The position numbers and the translations under genes are program-made. The notes under the pieces are model-generated. The model ran no database searches, was not told the origin of the DNA, and saw only the letters and a program-made list of their open reading frames with translations. From Haloarcula sp. DT43 (lineage in GTDB: Archaea; Halobacteriota; Halobacteria; Halobacteriales; Haloarculaceae): a stretch of 64,000 nt of DNA. The DNA is taken from contig NZ_JAYMGZ010000004.1 in assembly GCF_037078405.1 (NCBI RefSeq), positions 186,001 through 250,000 on the forward strand, read 5' to 3'. Below are positions 14,861-22,517 of the stretch, in pieces (within the stretch, counting starts at the first letter, position 1; every line of letters starts with the position of its first letter).

Positions 14861-15085
14861 ATGACCTACGATTACGCTCGCGACCACGAGCACGAACTGT
14901 CGGCGGAGTATCTGTACGCCTCTGACGCAGAGGTTCTGGGTATCTACGACTCCGATAACGCGCTACAGGTCGACGTGGCGGTCATCTGTCCCGAATGCAG
15001 CGAAACGCTACGCCTCGAAACCACCGTCGACAAAGTCACTTCGTCCGGCACGGAACTGCCTCTGGACGAGGACTACTACGACTGA
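14861..15085 (+). CDS. Small acidic protein with a CxxC pair, unknown
   Basis: A 74-residue protein, strongly acidic. The visible parts are YDYARDHEHELSAEYLYASD at the N-terminus, a central strand-rich segment (ALQVDVAVICPECSETLRL) containing one CPEC pair, and an acidic C-terminus ending EDYYD. One CxxC pair could bind zinc only as a dimer or with His ligands such as HEHE. I do not recognise a named family. It is followed, 74 bases on, by another very small Cys-containing gene, so the two may be related in function. Confidence 0.65.
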   Translation: MTYDYARDHEHELSAEYLYASDAEVLGIYDSDNALQVDVAVICPECSETLRLETTVDKVTSSGTELPLDEDYYD

Positions 15086-15158
15086 CAAGCCGGAATAACC
15101 GACTACGATTGCCGGAGCGACAATAATTCTTCCCGTGGCGCGAGTACCGGCCCCCGGT

Positions 15159-15275
15159 ATGGCCGACTTCGACACGGTCGAGTGTGCGACCTGTGGTGAG
15201 CCGTTCAAAGCGTCTCCGGACGCGAACGCGGCACAGACGGAAGCGCGTAGCCCGGCCTGCGAACCGGCGTCGTAG
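15159..15275 (+). CDS. 38-residue putative zinc-binding microprotein
   Basis: A short frame with ATG, typical halophile codon use and TAG stop. The sequence begins MADFDTVECATCGEPFK, a CxxCGxxF zinc-knuckle half as found in many haloarchaeal zinc microproteins; a single further Cys is near residue 34. Only three cysteines are present, so zinc binding would need a fourth ligand or a partner. Short size lowers certainty, but the CxxCG block is not expected by chance. Confidence 0.5.
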   Translation: MADFDTVECATCGEPFKASPDANAAQTEARSPACEPAS

Positions 15276-15289
15276 TCGAGTTCGGTCTT

Positions 15290-16774
15290 TTAGCTGTCCG
15301 GGCTGTAGTTGGGCGCTTCGTCGGTAATCATCACGTCGTGGGGGTGACTCTCCTGCTGGCCGGCCGCCGAGACCCGGACGAACTCCGCGCGCTCCTTGAA
15401 CTCAGGGATGGTGGCCGCGCCGACGTAGCCCATCCCGGACTGCATGCCGCCGACGAGCTGGTGGAGTTCGGAGGCCAGCGAGCCCTTGTACGGCGTCGCC
15501 GCTTCGACGCCCTCGGGGACGAACTCCTCGCCCTCCTCGTCGTCTTTGAGGTAGCGCTCGCCGCCGCCCTCGTTCATCGCGCCGACGCTGCCCATGCCGC
15601 GGTACTGCTTGTACTTCTTGCCGTTCATCGTGATGACGCGGCCGGGGGCCTCGTCGGTGCCGGCGAAGTAGGAGCCCAGCATCACCGCGTCCGCGCCGGC
15701 GGCGATGGCCTTGATGGCGTCCCCGGAGTAGCGGATGCCGCCGTCGGCGATGACCGGCACGTCGTGCTGGCTCGCCACGTCGGCGACCTGCGCGACGGCG
15801 GTAATCTGTGGCATCCCTGCGCCGGTGACCACACGGGTCGTACAGATGGAGCCGGGGCCGATACCGACCTTGATGCCGTCGGCGAAGTCGACGACGGCCT
15901 CGGCGGCCTCGCGGGTCCCGACGTTGCCGACGATCACGTCGGCGTCGACTTCCGCCTTTATTTCGCGGGCGCTCTCGATGACGTTCGCGTTGTGGGCGTG
16001 CGCACAGTCGATAAACAGGATGTCGACGCCGGCCTCGTCGGCGACCTGCGCGCGGTCCATCTCGAAGGGGCCGACGGCCGCGCCACAGCGCAGCGAGCCC
16101 TCGTGGTCGCGGGCGGCCTGGTCGTACTCGCGGCGCTGGAGGATGCCCTGCATCGTGACCAGCCCGACGAGCCTGTTCTCGCCGTCGACGATGGGGACGC
16201 GCTCTATCTTGTGGTCGTACATCAGTTCCAGCGCTTCCCGCGGTGTCACGTCCTCTGGGGCGGTGACGACCTCGTCCGTCATCGCGTCCGTGACCGCGTC
16301 GTCCTCGCCGACTTCGAGGTACGGGCGAATGTCCGTCCCGGAGATGATACCCAGCACTTCCTCACTGTCGTCGTCGACGACGGGCGCGCCGGAGACCCCC
16401 TCACGCTCCATCATCTCGTCGACCTCGCGGACGGTCTGGTTCGGGCTGGCCGTCACCACGTCGCGGATGATGAGTTCGTCGGCGCGTTTGACCCGCTCGA
16501 TTTCGGTCGCCATCTCGTCGGCGTTCATGTTGCGGTGGAGGACGCCGATACCGCCCTGTCGCGCCATCGCAATCGCCATGTCGCTCTCGGTGACGGTGTC
16601 CATCGCCGCGGAGACGACGGGGACGGTCAGTTCGACCGACTTCGAGACCCGTGTCGTCGTGTCCGCTTCGTCCGGTTCGACGCGGGACTCCTTGGGTCTG
16701 AGGAGTACGTCGTCGAACGTCAGCGCCTCCGGCACTCGGAGCTTCTCTGAGAAAGGCTCGGAATCGTTCGCCAT
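15290..16774 (-). CDS. guaB: IMP dehydrogenase
   Basis: A 494-residue enzyme converting IMP to XMP with NAD, the committed step of GMP synthesis. The catalytic Cys loop is IGPGSICTTRVVTGAG; the phosphate-binding strand ADGGIRYSGD and the flap with RGMGSVGAMNEGGGERY are present. Two CBS domains are inserted at about 100-215 (GVSGAPVVDDDSEEVLGII and ERVPIVDGENRLVGLVT) and normally sense adenine nucleotides. Length and order are standard. The start MANDSEPFSEKL precedes the family's usual opening LTFDDVLLRP; longer upstream frames are not homologous. Confidence 0.96.
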   Translation of the reverse strand: MANDSEPFSEKLRVPEALTFDDVLLRPKESRVEPDEADTTTRVSKSVELTVPVVSAAMDTVTESDMAIAMARQGGIGVLHRNMNADEMATEIERVKRADELIIRDVVTASPNQTVREVDEMMEREGVSGAPVVDDDSEEVLGIISGTDIRPYLEVGEDDAVTDAMTDEVVTAPEDVTPREALELMYDHKIERVPIVDGENRLVGLVTMQGILQRREYDQAARDHEGSLRCGAAVGPFEMDRAQVADEAGVDILFIDCAHAHNANVIESAREIKAEVDADVIVGNVGTREAAEAVVDFADGIKVGIGPGSICTTRVVTGAGMPQITAVAQVADVASQHDVPVIADGGIRYSGDAIKAIAAGADAVMLGSYFAGTDEAPGRVITMNGKKYKQYRGMGSVGAMNEGGGERYLKDDEEGEEFVPEGVEAATPYKGSLASELHQLVGGMQSGMGYVGAATIPEFKERAEFVRVSAAGQQESHPHDVMITDEAPNYSPDS

Positions 16775-17002
16775 GTAAATCGTCCACGACGGCCCGGCAA
16801 AAACGTTGCGAGACTCGCCGCTACGTGGGGTTCGATACCACACACGCCGGTGGCCGTGGGGCCGGCGACGGCGGCCCCGATGCCTCACTTGTCAAGTCGT
16901 ACCATCGGATGTGGGGCATTCGTCCACAAACAGCGGTCGATTCCGGAAAAACGGTGGCGTGTGTGCGCAGTTCTCACGCAACGGTTATGTGGGAATGAAG
17001 GA

Positions 17003-17012
17003 TAATTATAAA
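17003..17012 (+). promoter_or_regulatory. TATA-like element
   Basis: AATTATAAAC is a clear AT-rich island. A transcript starting 25 bases on would begin inside the following hairpin, so either the DUF5794 gene has a leader of about 150 bases or this element serves something else. Confidence 0.45.
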
Positions 17013-17022
17013 CATGCGACTC

Positions 17023-17100
17023 GCCGAACCCGCACGGAACGGTACTGCCCGTCAGACGACGCCGATAGCGTCGGGCAACACAACGTTCGCGGGGTTCGGT
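17023..17100 (+). ncRNA. Long imperfect hairpin, candidate structured RNA
   Basis: The 78 bases fold into one arm. The outer stem GCCGAACCCGC pairs with GCGGGGTTCGGT with one bulged G. A 3-base bulge follows, then GAACG/CGTTC, an internal loop (GTAC opposite ACACAA), TGCC/GGCA, a one-sided bulge, and CGACGC/GCGTCG closing the loop CGATA. AAACAG follows directly. This could be a leader structure of the DUF5794 gene, an H/ACA-like small RNA or simply a DNA palindrome. I can match it to no known RNA family. Confidence 0.4.
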
Positions 17101-17187
17101 AAACAGTTCTGGCAGCCCAGTCGTCCCCGTCAGGACCGAGCGAGAACCCCCCATCGGGAGTTGGGTCACGCTCGACCGTAACACGAC

Positions 17188-18075
17188 ATGAGCATCTCCA
17201 GACACCCGATTGCCCTCGACATCGAGCAGCAGGTAGGCCGCGGCGGCCGACTCCTAGCGACCGTGATGGGCCTCCCGCTCGTCGACGGCATCTTCCCGGT
17301 GCTCGTCCTCGCAGGGGCACTCTCGACCTGGACCGGCGTCCTCGAAGTCGGCTTGCTGGTCTTCGGCGGGTCGGCGACGGTCGCCGTCGTCCTGGCCGAA
17401 CTCGAAGGCGGCCCCCGCCAGCAGGCCCGTTCGGTGCTCATCATCGGCGCTGTCCTGCTCCCGGTCGCCCTCGTCGAGGCGGCGCTCGCGCCGACCATCG
17501 CGGGCATCGTCGAACTGGCGACCCTCGAACGATTCGCCGGCCTCGTCATCCTCGCTATCGCCGCACAGACGGCGAGTGCCCGCATCGGCGAGTACCTGCC
17601 GCGCCCGGCCGTCATCGTCGTGCTCGGCCTGCTGGCGAGTCTCGACCCCGCCGGCGCGACGCTCGTCACCGCCATCGAGCCCGGCGTCCTGCTCCGGGCG
17701 GCCGCCACCACCGGCGTCGGTATCGCGTTTGCCCTCGCCGTCGCGTTGGCGAGCCCGTGGCTCCGTAACGCCGTCGACATCGACCGCTTCCGGTTCGGCA
17801 GCGCCGTCGCGCTGGGCGTGCTCGCCCTCTCCGTCCTCGGCGTGATGCCGACCGACGCGCCGGTGGCGCTGGCCGTCCTCGCCGTCACGGCGCTGCTCTC
17901 CTTCGACCCGGAGAACGCCCGCACGCGCCACACGGAGTACCGCCCCGACGCCGTGGACCTCACCGCGGCCTTCTCTGACGGCGGCGCGTCCCAGGGCGTC
18001 GCCGCCGACGAGCGGACCGACGACGGCGCGACCGTCGAGTACGAACCCGACCAGGAGCGCGCCCCGTGGCTCTGA
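17188..18075 (+). CDS. Multi-pass membrane protein (DUF5794 family)
   Basis: A 295-residue protein with about eight hydrophobic helices between residues 35 and 240, such as GIFPVLVLAGALSTW, VLIIGAVLLPVALVEAAL and SAVALGVLALSVLGVM. A soluble acidic tail of about 55 residues ends in DQERAPWL. I know the family as haloarchaeal DUF5794, with no established role. The N-terminal region has a cytosolic start (ISRHPIALDIEQQ). A DUF5795 zinc-ribbon gene follows 38 bases downstream on the same strand, so the two may be co-transcribed. A structured leader may precede it. Confidence 0.85.
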   Translation: MSISRHPIALDIEQQVGRGGRLLATVMGLPLVDGIFPVLVLAGALSTWTGVLEVGLLVFGGSATVAVVLAELEGGPRQQARSVLIIGAVLLPVALVEAALAPTIAGIVELATLERFAGLVILAIAAQTASARIGEYLPRPAVIVVLGLLASLDPAGATLVTAIEPGVLLRAAATTGVGIAFALAVALASPWLRNAVDIDRFRFGSAVALGVLALSVLGVMPTDAPVALAVLAVTALLSFDPENARTRHTEYRPDAVDLTAAFSDGGASQGVAADERTDDGATVEYEPDQERAPWL

Positions 18076-18113
18076 TGGGGAACTTTTAGGCCCGTCAGGC
18101 CCGCCTGTCCGGT

Positions 18114-18341
18114 ATGAGCGACAACCGCGTGGTCCAGGGACGGATGCAGACCCCCGAGAGCCTGGCCGAACTCATCGAAGGCGACTCCGTCATGGACGCA
18201 GAGCCTATCGAAGACGCCGACGAGGACTGTCCCGAATGCGGCGAGAACGTCATCTCCGTCGGGTACATGCCCTCTGCGCTGGAGTTCGTCACCGGCTACA
18301 AGTGCCAGGAGTGTGACTGGGCCGACACCGACCGCGAGTGA
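18114..18341 (+). CDS. Small zinc-ribbon protein (DUF5795 family)
   Basis: A 75-residue protein with a classical zinc ribbon: DCPECGENVISVGYM (about 39-53) and YKCQECDWAD (about 62-71) give four Cys ligands. The N-terminal part is a short helix (ESLAELIEGDSVMD) and an acidic linker. I know the family as haloarchaeal DUF5795; function unknown, most likely protein or nucleic-acid binding. It lies between the DUF5794 gene, probably in one transcript, and the tRNA-Trp gene. Confidence 0.85.
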   Translation: MSDNRVVQGRMQTPESLAELIEGDSVMDAEPIEDADEDCPECGENVISVGYMPSALEFVTGYKCQECDWADTDRE

Positions 18342-18395
18342 GCACCGTCTGCCAATCGAAATCCCTTTAATGCGAGTCGGCTTACGCCGGAGTGC

Positions 18396-18576
18396 GGGGT
18401 CGTGGCCTAGTCCGGGAAGGCGGCTGACTCCAGAGGCCACGTGCCTGGGACGACACTCCAAGGGCTGATATACTGAGCGACCGGCTGATCACCGCGTCGC
18501 GACGATGACCCTCTGGAGTTCCGAGGCACAGGACGGAGATATCAGCCGATCGGGGGTTCAAATCCCTCCGACCCCA
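18396..18576 (+). tRNA. tRNA-Trp (CCA anticodon) with intron
   Basis: Exon 1 runs from the acceptor GGGGTCG through the D-arm to anticodon CCA and the following G. After an intron of about 107 bases, exon 2 continues with ATCAGC, the T-arm GGGGGTTCAAATCCCTC and acceptor CGACCCC plus A. Spliced, the anticodon stem GCTGA/TCAGC and a 7-base loop form correctly, giving 74 bases. The intron sits one base 3' of the anticodon, the standard archaeal place, and would be cut by the splicing endonuclease and joined by RtcB, which is encoded near 44.5 kb. A TATA-like CTTTAATG is about 27 bases upstream. Confidence 0.95.
18434..18540 (+). ncRNA. tRNA-Trp intron with box C/D-like guide features
   Basis: In Haloferax the tRNA-Trp intron is a box C/D RNA that guides 2'-O-methylation of its own tRNA. 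Here three CTGA (box D or D') boxes occur in the first half, and GACGATGA is a box C-like motif. Directly after it CCTCTGGAGT is the exact reverse complement of the 10 bases spanning the anticodon (ACTCCAGAGG), as expected for the guide to C34. Exact splice points are inferred from cloverleaf geometry. Confidence 0.8.
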
Positions 18577-18593
18577 CTCCGTATAAACGCAAA

Positions 18594-18607
18594 GCAGAAA
18601 ATTCTGC
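18594..18607 (+). terminator. Small palindrome behind tRNA-Trp
   Basis: GCAGAA and TTCTGC form a perfect 6-bp stem around AA, followed closely by CTTTTC. It may mark the end of the tRNA-Trp transcript. The rest of the roughly 190-base gap up to the regulator gene shows nothing I can support. Confidence 0.35.
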
Positions 18608-18763
18608 TGCTTTTCACGCCACCACTCCAGAGCGGTCAGTACGAGGTGGTCCGCGTGCTCTCAACCGGCGCTCCACTGGGCCGGGGAACTCGGTTGGACG
18701 GGGGACAGTCACGCCGCACTCGTGCACAGATCAGGACGTGCAGCAACTCAGTCGGAGACTGGG

Positions 18764-19114
18764 TCAGGGCCAGCCATCGGGCAATTCGTCCTCATGGTCC
18801 TGCATCAGTGTGAGGAGCGGTTCGATCTCCTCGAACCGCGGGCCGCGCGTGATGACCCCAGTATCACGATTCCAGTTGATGAGGCCTGCATCTGCCAGTT
18901 TTGGCAAGTGAACATGGTAGAACTCCGTCGAGAGGTGATTGAGCGCCTCGTCGTCGTTCTCGTCCTCATCCGTGACCCCCTCCGATGTGATGTCGTCCTC
19001 GGAGTTCGGATTGTGGTGTGCAACGGCCATGAGAATGCGGCGACGGTACGTGTGGCTAAGCATCTCGAATAGTTCACTCAGCGAATCACCGGTCTCGCCA
19101 CGTTCGTCTGACAT
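18764..19114 (-). CDS. Winged-helix regulator (DUF7344-like)
   Basis: A 116-residue cytosolic protein with an ArsR-like winged helix: LSELFEMLSHTYRRRILMAV (about 13-32) is the first helix pair, EFYHVHLPKLADAGLINW the recognition helix and wing entry, and DTGVITRGPRFEEIEPLL the wing and last helix. Between them lies an acidic insert, DDITSEGVTDEDENDDEAL, typical of haloarchaeal members. I know it as DUF7344. It probably regulates nearby or its own transcription. The start MSDERGETGD was chosen over a frame 34 codons longer whose extra part looks unlike protein. A non-coding gap of about 325 bases separates it from the divergent carbonic anhydrase gene. Confidence 0.85.
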   Translation of the reverse strand: MSDERGETGDSLSELFEMLSHTYRRRILMAVAHHNPNSEDDITSEGVTDEDENDDEALNHLSTEFYHVHLPKLADAGLINWNRDTGVITRGPRFEEIEPLLTLMQDHEDELPDGWP

Positions 19115-19440
19115 TTGCTGATGGCTCTTGTTGCGAAACGGTTCACTGGGGATGCGTTCCGCGCAACCGGTGCGCGAAGAGAAATGGATGGGTGTGAACG
19201 GGAACTCCCGTTTCAAGTAGCTCTCTCCGCCGGAGCTAAACGCACAGTGTGTGCTTGGTTCCGTATCATGGCTTGGTTCTCAAGCGTCAAAGCGTTGTTG
19301 GCCCCGAAGAATTTTTCAGCTGACAGTCGACGCATCGATTGGCGGTGGAGTGGCCCAGTTACCGAGCGGACGTGGTGAGTCGGACGCGGCACTGGTGGAG
19401 AGCCCAATGAGTTTACTTCGTGGCGGCTATCTGGCAACCC
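19115..19440. other. Intergenic region between divergent regulator and carbonic anhydrase genes
   Basis: About 325 bases with lower GC than its surroundings and no supported gene. It must contain both promoters. An AT-rich patch near GAAGAATTTTTCAGCTG could be part of one, but no TATA box is clear enough to name. Confidence 0.5.
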
Positions 19441-20121
19441 ATGAGCCAGCTATTACGGGAGTTACTCGCCGGGAACGCCGCTCACGCGGCGGCGTTCCGG
19501 GACCGGTTCGACAGCGTCCAGAACTCACAGACGCCCGACGCTGTCACGGTCTGTTGCTCGGATTCGCGGGTGCTCCAGGACCACATGTGGGGCAACGACG
19601 ACCCCGGACATCTCTTTACGTGTAGCAACATCGGGAACCGCGTCATCCAGCGGACCGCGTCCGGCGAGGCGGTGTCCGGCGACGTGCTGTACCCAATCGA
19701 GCACACGCTGACCGAAACCGCCGTCGTCGTCGGACACACCGGCTGCGGTGCGGTGACGGCGACGTACGACGACCTGACGGACGGGCTCGACGAGCCGGCA
19801 GGTATCGAGCACTGTCTCAGCGTTCTGAAACCGCATCTCGAACCGGCACTGGAGCACCTCCCCACGGACATCGAGCGGGCGGCGGCCATCAACCGTCTCG
19901 TCGAGTACAACGTCGACAGACAGGTCGAGTTCCTCCGCACCAGCGACGACGTGCCGGAGGCTGTCGACGTGTTCGGCGTCGTCTACGATTTTCAGGACGT
20001 GTACGGCGGTCAGCGGGGCGAGGTCCACGTCGTCAACGTCGACGGCGAAACCGACGTCGACGCGCTCCGGGCGGCCCACCCCGACATCGAGTCGCGTATC
20101 GACCGCCTCTGGGAGTACTAG
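19441..20121 (+). CDS. Beta-class carbonic anhydrase
   Basis: A 226-residue zinc enzyme that interconverts CO2 and bicarbonate. The motif CCSDSRV (about 37-43) supplies the first Cys ligand and the Asp/Arg dyad; GHTGCGAVTA (about 100-109) supplies the His and second Cys. The substrate-side strand SNIGNRV is also present. Acidic loops are typical of halophiles, and the C-terminal part has helix AAHPDIESRIDRLWEY. An in-frame GTG seven codons upstream is possible, but ATG at MSQLLREL fits the family's N-terminal helix. The divergent DUF7344-like regulator across the gap could control it. Confidence 0.93.
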   Translation: MSQLLRELLAGNAAHAAAFRDRFDSVQNSQTPDAVTVCCSDSRVLQDHMWGNDDPGHLFTCSNIGNRVIQRTASGEAVSGDVLYPIEHTLTETAVVVGHTGCGAVTATYDDLTDGLDEPAGIEHCLSVLKPHLEPALEHLPTDIERAAAINRLVEYNVDRQVEFLRTSDDVPEAVDVFGVVYDFQDVYGGQRGEVHVVNVDGETDVDALRAAHPDIESRIDRLWEY

Positions 20122-20409
20122 CTACCGACTCTCGCGCTGTTCGACCTTGTTCAGTTCGATGAGGAGCCGGAAGATGGCTTTCACGAGGTTCGCGTCGACG
20201 TCGAACTGCTCGGCGTTGTCGCCGGCGCGGTCCATCACGGCCTGCTCCTGCTGTTCGTCGGTCGTCGGCAGGCCCTTCTCGTCTTTGACCTGCGCGATGG
20301 TGTCGGCCACGTAGGTCCGCTGTGCGATTTTCTCGACGATTTCGCGGTCGATGCTCCGGATTTCGTCGCGCAGTTCGTCCAGCGACATGTCCTCTGGGTT
20401 CGTGCTCAT
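20122..20409 (-). CDS. Chorismate mutase (AroQ class)
   Basis: A 95-residue all-helical enzyme converting chorismate to prephenate for Phe/Tyr synthesis. The first helix LDELRDEIRSIDREIVEKIA carries the active-site Arg, followed by QRTYVADTIAQVKDEKGLP and the third helix ending LLIELNKVEQRESR. Length fits monofunctional archaeal mutases. Its ATG overlaps the shikimate kinase stop by 4 bases (ATGA), so both are translated from one message, joining two steps around the end of the shikimate pathway. Confidence 0.93.
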   Translation of the reverse strand: MSTNPEDMSLDELRDEIRSIDREIVEKIAQRTYVADTIAQVKDEKGLPTTDEQQEQAVMDRAGDNAEQFDVDANLVKAIFRLLIELNKVEQRESR

Positions 20410-21284
20410 ACTGTCTGTGTTCCCTCGGTTTGTGTCGTGGTCAGCCAGGTGTCTCCGGGTCGGTCGTCCCAGGCGTCCCGGACGGTTTCGAGCGCCGCCC
20501 GGTCGCCGACGGCGGTGAACGACGGCCCCGTCCCGGACAGCGAGACGCCCTCGACGTGCTGGAGCGCGTCGACCACTGGGTCCGTCTCGAAGTCCAGCGC
20601 GGCCGAGAACGCGAGGCCGTTGACCGTCATCGCGCGCTGGTAGTCGCCGTCGAGCGCGAGGTCCTCGACGAGGCGGGCCATCGGCGCGATATGGCGGCAC
20701 CGCTCGACGTCCGCGTCGGCGCTGAACGACTGCTCGGGCGGCGTCCAGACGAGCACGTCCCAGTCGGTTTCGTCGCGGGCCAGGACCGTGTCGTCCTCGT
20801 TGTCGGTGACGGTGACGCCGCCCAGCATCGACGCCGACGCGTCGTCGAAGGCTCCGGTGACGGTGACGCCCACGTCGCGGGCGGCCATGACGCCGAGGCG
20901 GGCCATGTCCTCGCGGCTCATCCGGTCGGTCGCGTCGAGGGCGTCGAGCGTCGCCATCACGGTCGCGTTCGCGGCCGCGCTGGAACTCTTGAGTCCCGAG
21001 GCCATCGGGACATCGCTCTCGGTGCGGACGGTCCCGCCGGAGACCGCCGGGACGCCCACGTTCTGTGGGCCGCCGTGGGCGTCGATGACGTACTCGACAC
21101 AGCGTTCGATGAGCCGCGTGTCGGCGTCCGGCGCGCCGGCGACCTCGCCGGTGACGCCGTCGGTCTCGGTCGAGAGCTCGACGGTCGCGGTCGTGTACTC
21201 GTCGATAGCAAACGCCGCGCCGCGGCCGGTCGCGAGCGCGTTGAGGACCGTCCCCGCCGCGGGCGCTGCTGCCTTCCCTTCCAT
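20406..21284 (-). CDS. Archaeal shikimate kinase (GHMP family)
   Basis: A 292-residue kinase phosphorylating shikimate at O3. Archaea use this GHMP-type enzyme instead of the bacterial P-loop AroK. The ATP-binding motif is DVPMASGLKSSSAAANAT near residue 90, the third motif near the C-terminus is GVSLSGTGPSFTAVGD, and GAFDDASASMLGG is the central motif. The start MEGKAAAPAAGTVLNALATG gives the family's usual opening; a longer frame upstream adds unrelated residues. It overlaps the downstream chorismate mutase gene by ATGA, forming an aromatic amino acid operon. Confidence 0.93.
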   Translation of the reverse strand: MEGKAAAPAAGTVLNALATGRGAAFAIDEYTTATVELSTETDGVTGEVAGAPDADTRLIERCVEYVIDAHGGPQNVGVPAVSGGTVRTESDVPMASGLKSSSAAANATVMATLDALDATDRMSREDMARLGVMAARDVGVTVTGAFDDASASMLGGVTVTDNEDDTVLARDETDWDVLVWTPPEQSFSADADVERCRHIAPMARLVEDLALDGDYQRAMTVNGLAFSAALDFETDPVVDALQHVEGVSLSGTGPSFTAVGDRAALETVRDAWDDRPGDTWLTTTQTEGTQTV

Positions 21285-21424
21285 CGACGTGTACTCCCGC
21301 GCGGACCTATTTACTAACTGCGATACCCCTGTATCGGTCACGGTGGCCACAGCGACCGAAGCGACTGCGTCGCAGTAAGACGGTACCGCTATCTCGCTCA
21401 GTTCGAAAGAAACAGCAACGAGGA

Positions 21425-21862
21425 ATGAGCATCGGGAAGACACTCCGCGGACTCACGGCAGGCATCGGGGTCCTTGGCTACGTTACCCTGTTCCTGTTGT
21501 TGCAGGTCCGTGTGGCCCCGGTGTCGGCACTGGCGGGGATTGCGGCGCTCGCTACTGCCGCACTCGCCGTCGCGGGCGGACGGCCCGCAGTTCGCCAGCT
21601 TCTGGGCCGCGGGTCGTCGTCTCAGGAGGACACGCCCGAGTGGTGGCTCGCTCGTCTCGAACCCGCTGTCGAAGACGCCTGGAACACGTATGCGGACCTA
21701 GTGCTGACGGTCGGACTCTGTGCCGTCAGTGTCGGGTCTTTCGGCGCACTCGTAGCGTATCCCGGCGACGACCCGCCGTTTGGCCTCGCTATCGTCGGGT
21801 TCCTGGCGATGGTCTGTGGCCTCATCTCGCTCGGGTTTCTCATCGATTCGAGAGCCGAGTGA
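21425..21862 (+). CDS. Four-helix membrane protein, unknown
   Basis: A 145-residue protein with four hydrophobic segments paired as two hairpins, about 10-28 (GLTAGIGVLGYVTLFLLLQV), 33-50 (SALAGIAALATAALAVAGG), 90-110 (DLVLTVGLCAVSVGSFGALV) and 118-138 (GLAIVGFLAMVCGLISLGFL). The soluble loop between hairpins contains EDTPEWWLARLEPAVEDAW, a distinctive Trp-rich stretch. I do not recognise a characterised family. It is divergent from the shikimate kinase gene. Confidence 0.7.
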   Translation: MSIGKTLRGLTAGIGVLGYVTLFLLLQVRVAPVSALAGIAALATAALAVAGGRPAVRQLLGRGSSSQEDTPEWWLARLEPAVEDAWNTYADLVLTVGLCAVSVGSFGALVAYPGDDPPFGLAIVGFLAMVCGLISLGFLIDSRAE

Positions 21863-21884
21863 ACGTGGGCGGTACGGGGTCGAC

Positions 21885-22019
21885 TCAGGCCGGGAACAGG
21901 AGGTACGGCAGGACGAACAGCAGCAGGAACACGAACAGGAGGATGAGGCCGTAGCCGGCGAGCGTCCCGGCGGCTGTCAGCCACGCCGGGTGGTCGAACC
22001 GCTCGGTGAGGCGAGCCAT
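21885..22019 (-). CDS. 44-residue single-helix membrane protein
   Basis: A tiny protein: MARLTERFDHPAWLTAAGT, then a strong membrane helix (YGLILLFVFLLLFVLPYLLF) to the end. Small membrane proteins of this form are common in haloarchaea; role unknown. The ATG is the last of several possible starts, and the upstream extension does not look like protein. It is convergent with the preceding four-helix gene. Confidence 0.55.
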   Translation of the reverse strand: MARLTERFDHPAWLTAAGTLAGYGLILLFVFLLLFVLPYLLFPA

Positions 22020-22105
22020 ACCGGGGAATACGGCGGGGGAGGCATAGTGTTTCGGGGCCGACCGCCACAGGTCGGCGACAGTGACTCCGTGCGCCGCGGT
22101 CCGTG

Positions 22106-22459
22106 TCACTCCGCCAAGGACACCTCGCCGAGGAACGTCCAGCGGACCTTCGTCCCGCCCTCGGGCCGGGACTCCTCTTTGAGGTGATAGAGATACGGCC
22201 CGTGCGGACAGTCGTCGCAGCCGTCGGCGCAGGTCGTCCGCTTCACTACCTCGGTGTAGCCGTCGCGTTCGGTCGACCGGAGTATCTCCTCGTTGGGCCC
22301 CGGTATGACCGGCGACGCCGTCTCGTCGTGGAACTGCAGTAACTCCTGTGCGTAGATGATTGTGTTGCGGAGTTCCTCGGGGGTCCGGTCGGACAGTTCC
22401 GCCGCCAGTGCCGCCGGAATCCCCTCCGGCGGTATCGGTTCATCTGCGGGACTGGGCAT
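22106..22459 (-). CDS. Conserved small Cys-rich protein, unknown
   Basis: A 117-residue soluble protein. The N-terminal half is a helix (DRTPEELRNTIIYAQELLQF) and linker; the C-terminal half has TCADGCDDCPHGPYLYHL, a three-Cys/His cluster followed by GPYLYH, which resembles the zinc-binding CGKPGCRC...HGPYWY motif of the DUF6788-type group often linked with mobile or regulatory DNA proteins. The final strand pair is KVRWTFLGEVSL. No function is assigned. The start MPSPADEPIPP was taken as the first ATG with halophile-like sequence. It lies beside the TrkH gene on the same strand but with its own gap. Confidence 0.65.
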   Translation of the reverse strand: MPSPADEPIPPEGIPAALAAELSDRTPEELRNTIIYAQELLQFHDETASPVIPGPNEEILRSTERDGYTEVVKRTTCADGCDDCPHGPYLYHLKEESRPEGGTKVRWTFLGEVSLAE

Positions 22460-22517
22460 ACCAACATCTCCGCCGCGGACGCACATAACTGAACTGCCAG
22501 CTAGCCGGGGACGGCAC

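Larger units (their letters stand above)
16775..17187. other. Non-coding interval of about 410 bases between guaB and DUF5794 gene
   Basis: No convincing protein gene lies here. It holds an AT-rich TATA-like element, a long imperfect hairpin (both listed separately) and a 55-codon frame over the hairpin with no recognisable features. The left half probably carries the guaB promoter, but I see no clear TATA box for it. Confidence 0.6.

Noticed and set aside
17014-17181. 55-codon frame starting right behind the AT-rich element before the DUF5794 gene
   Set aside because: Composition follows the hairpin arms rather than a protein, and the TATA element is too close to its ATG for a transcript to include it.
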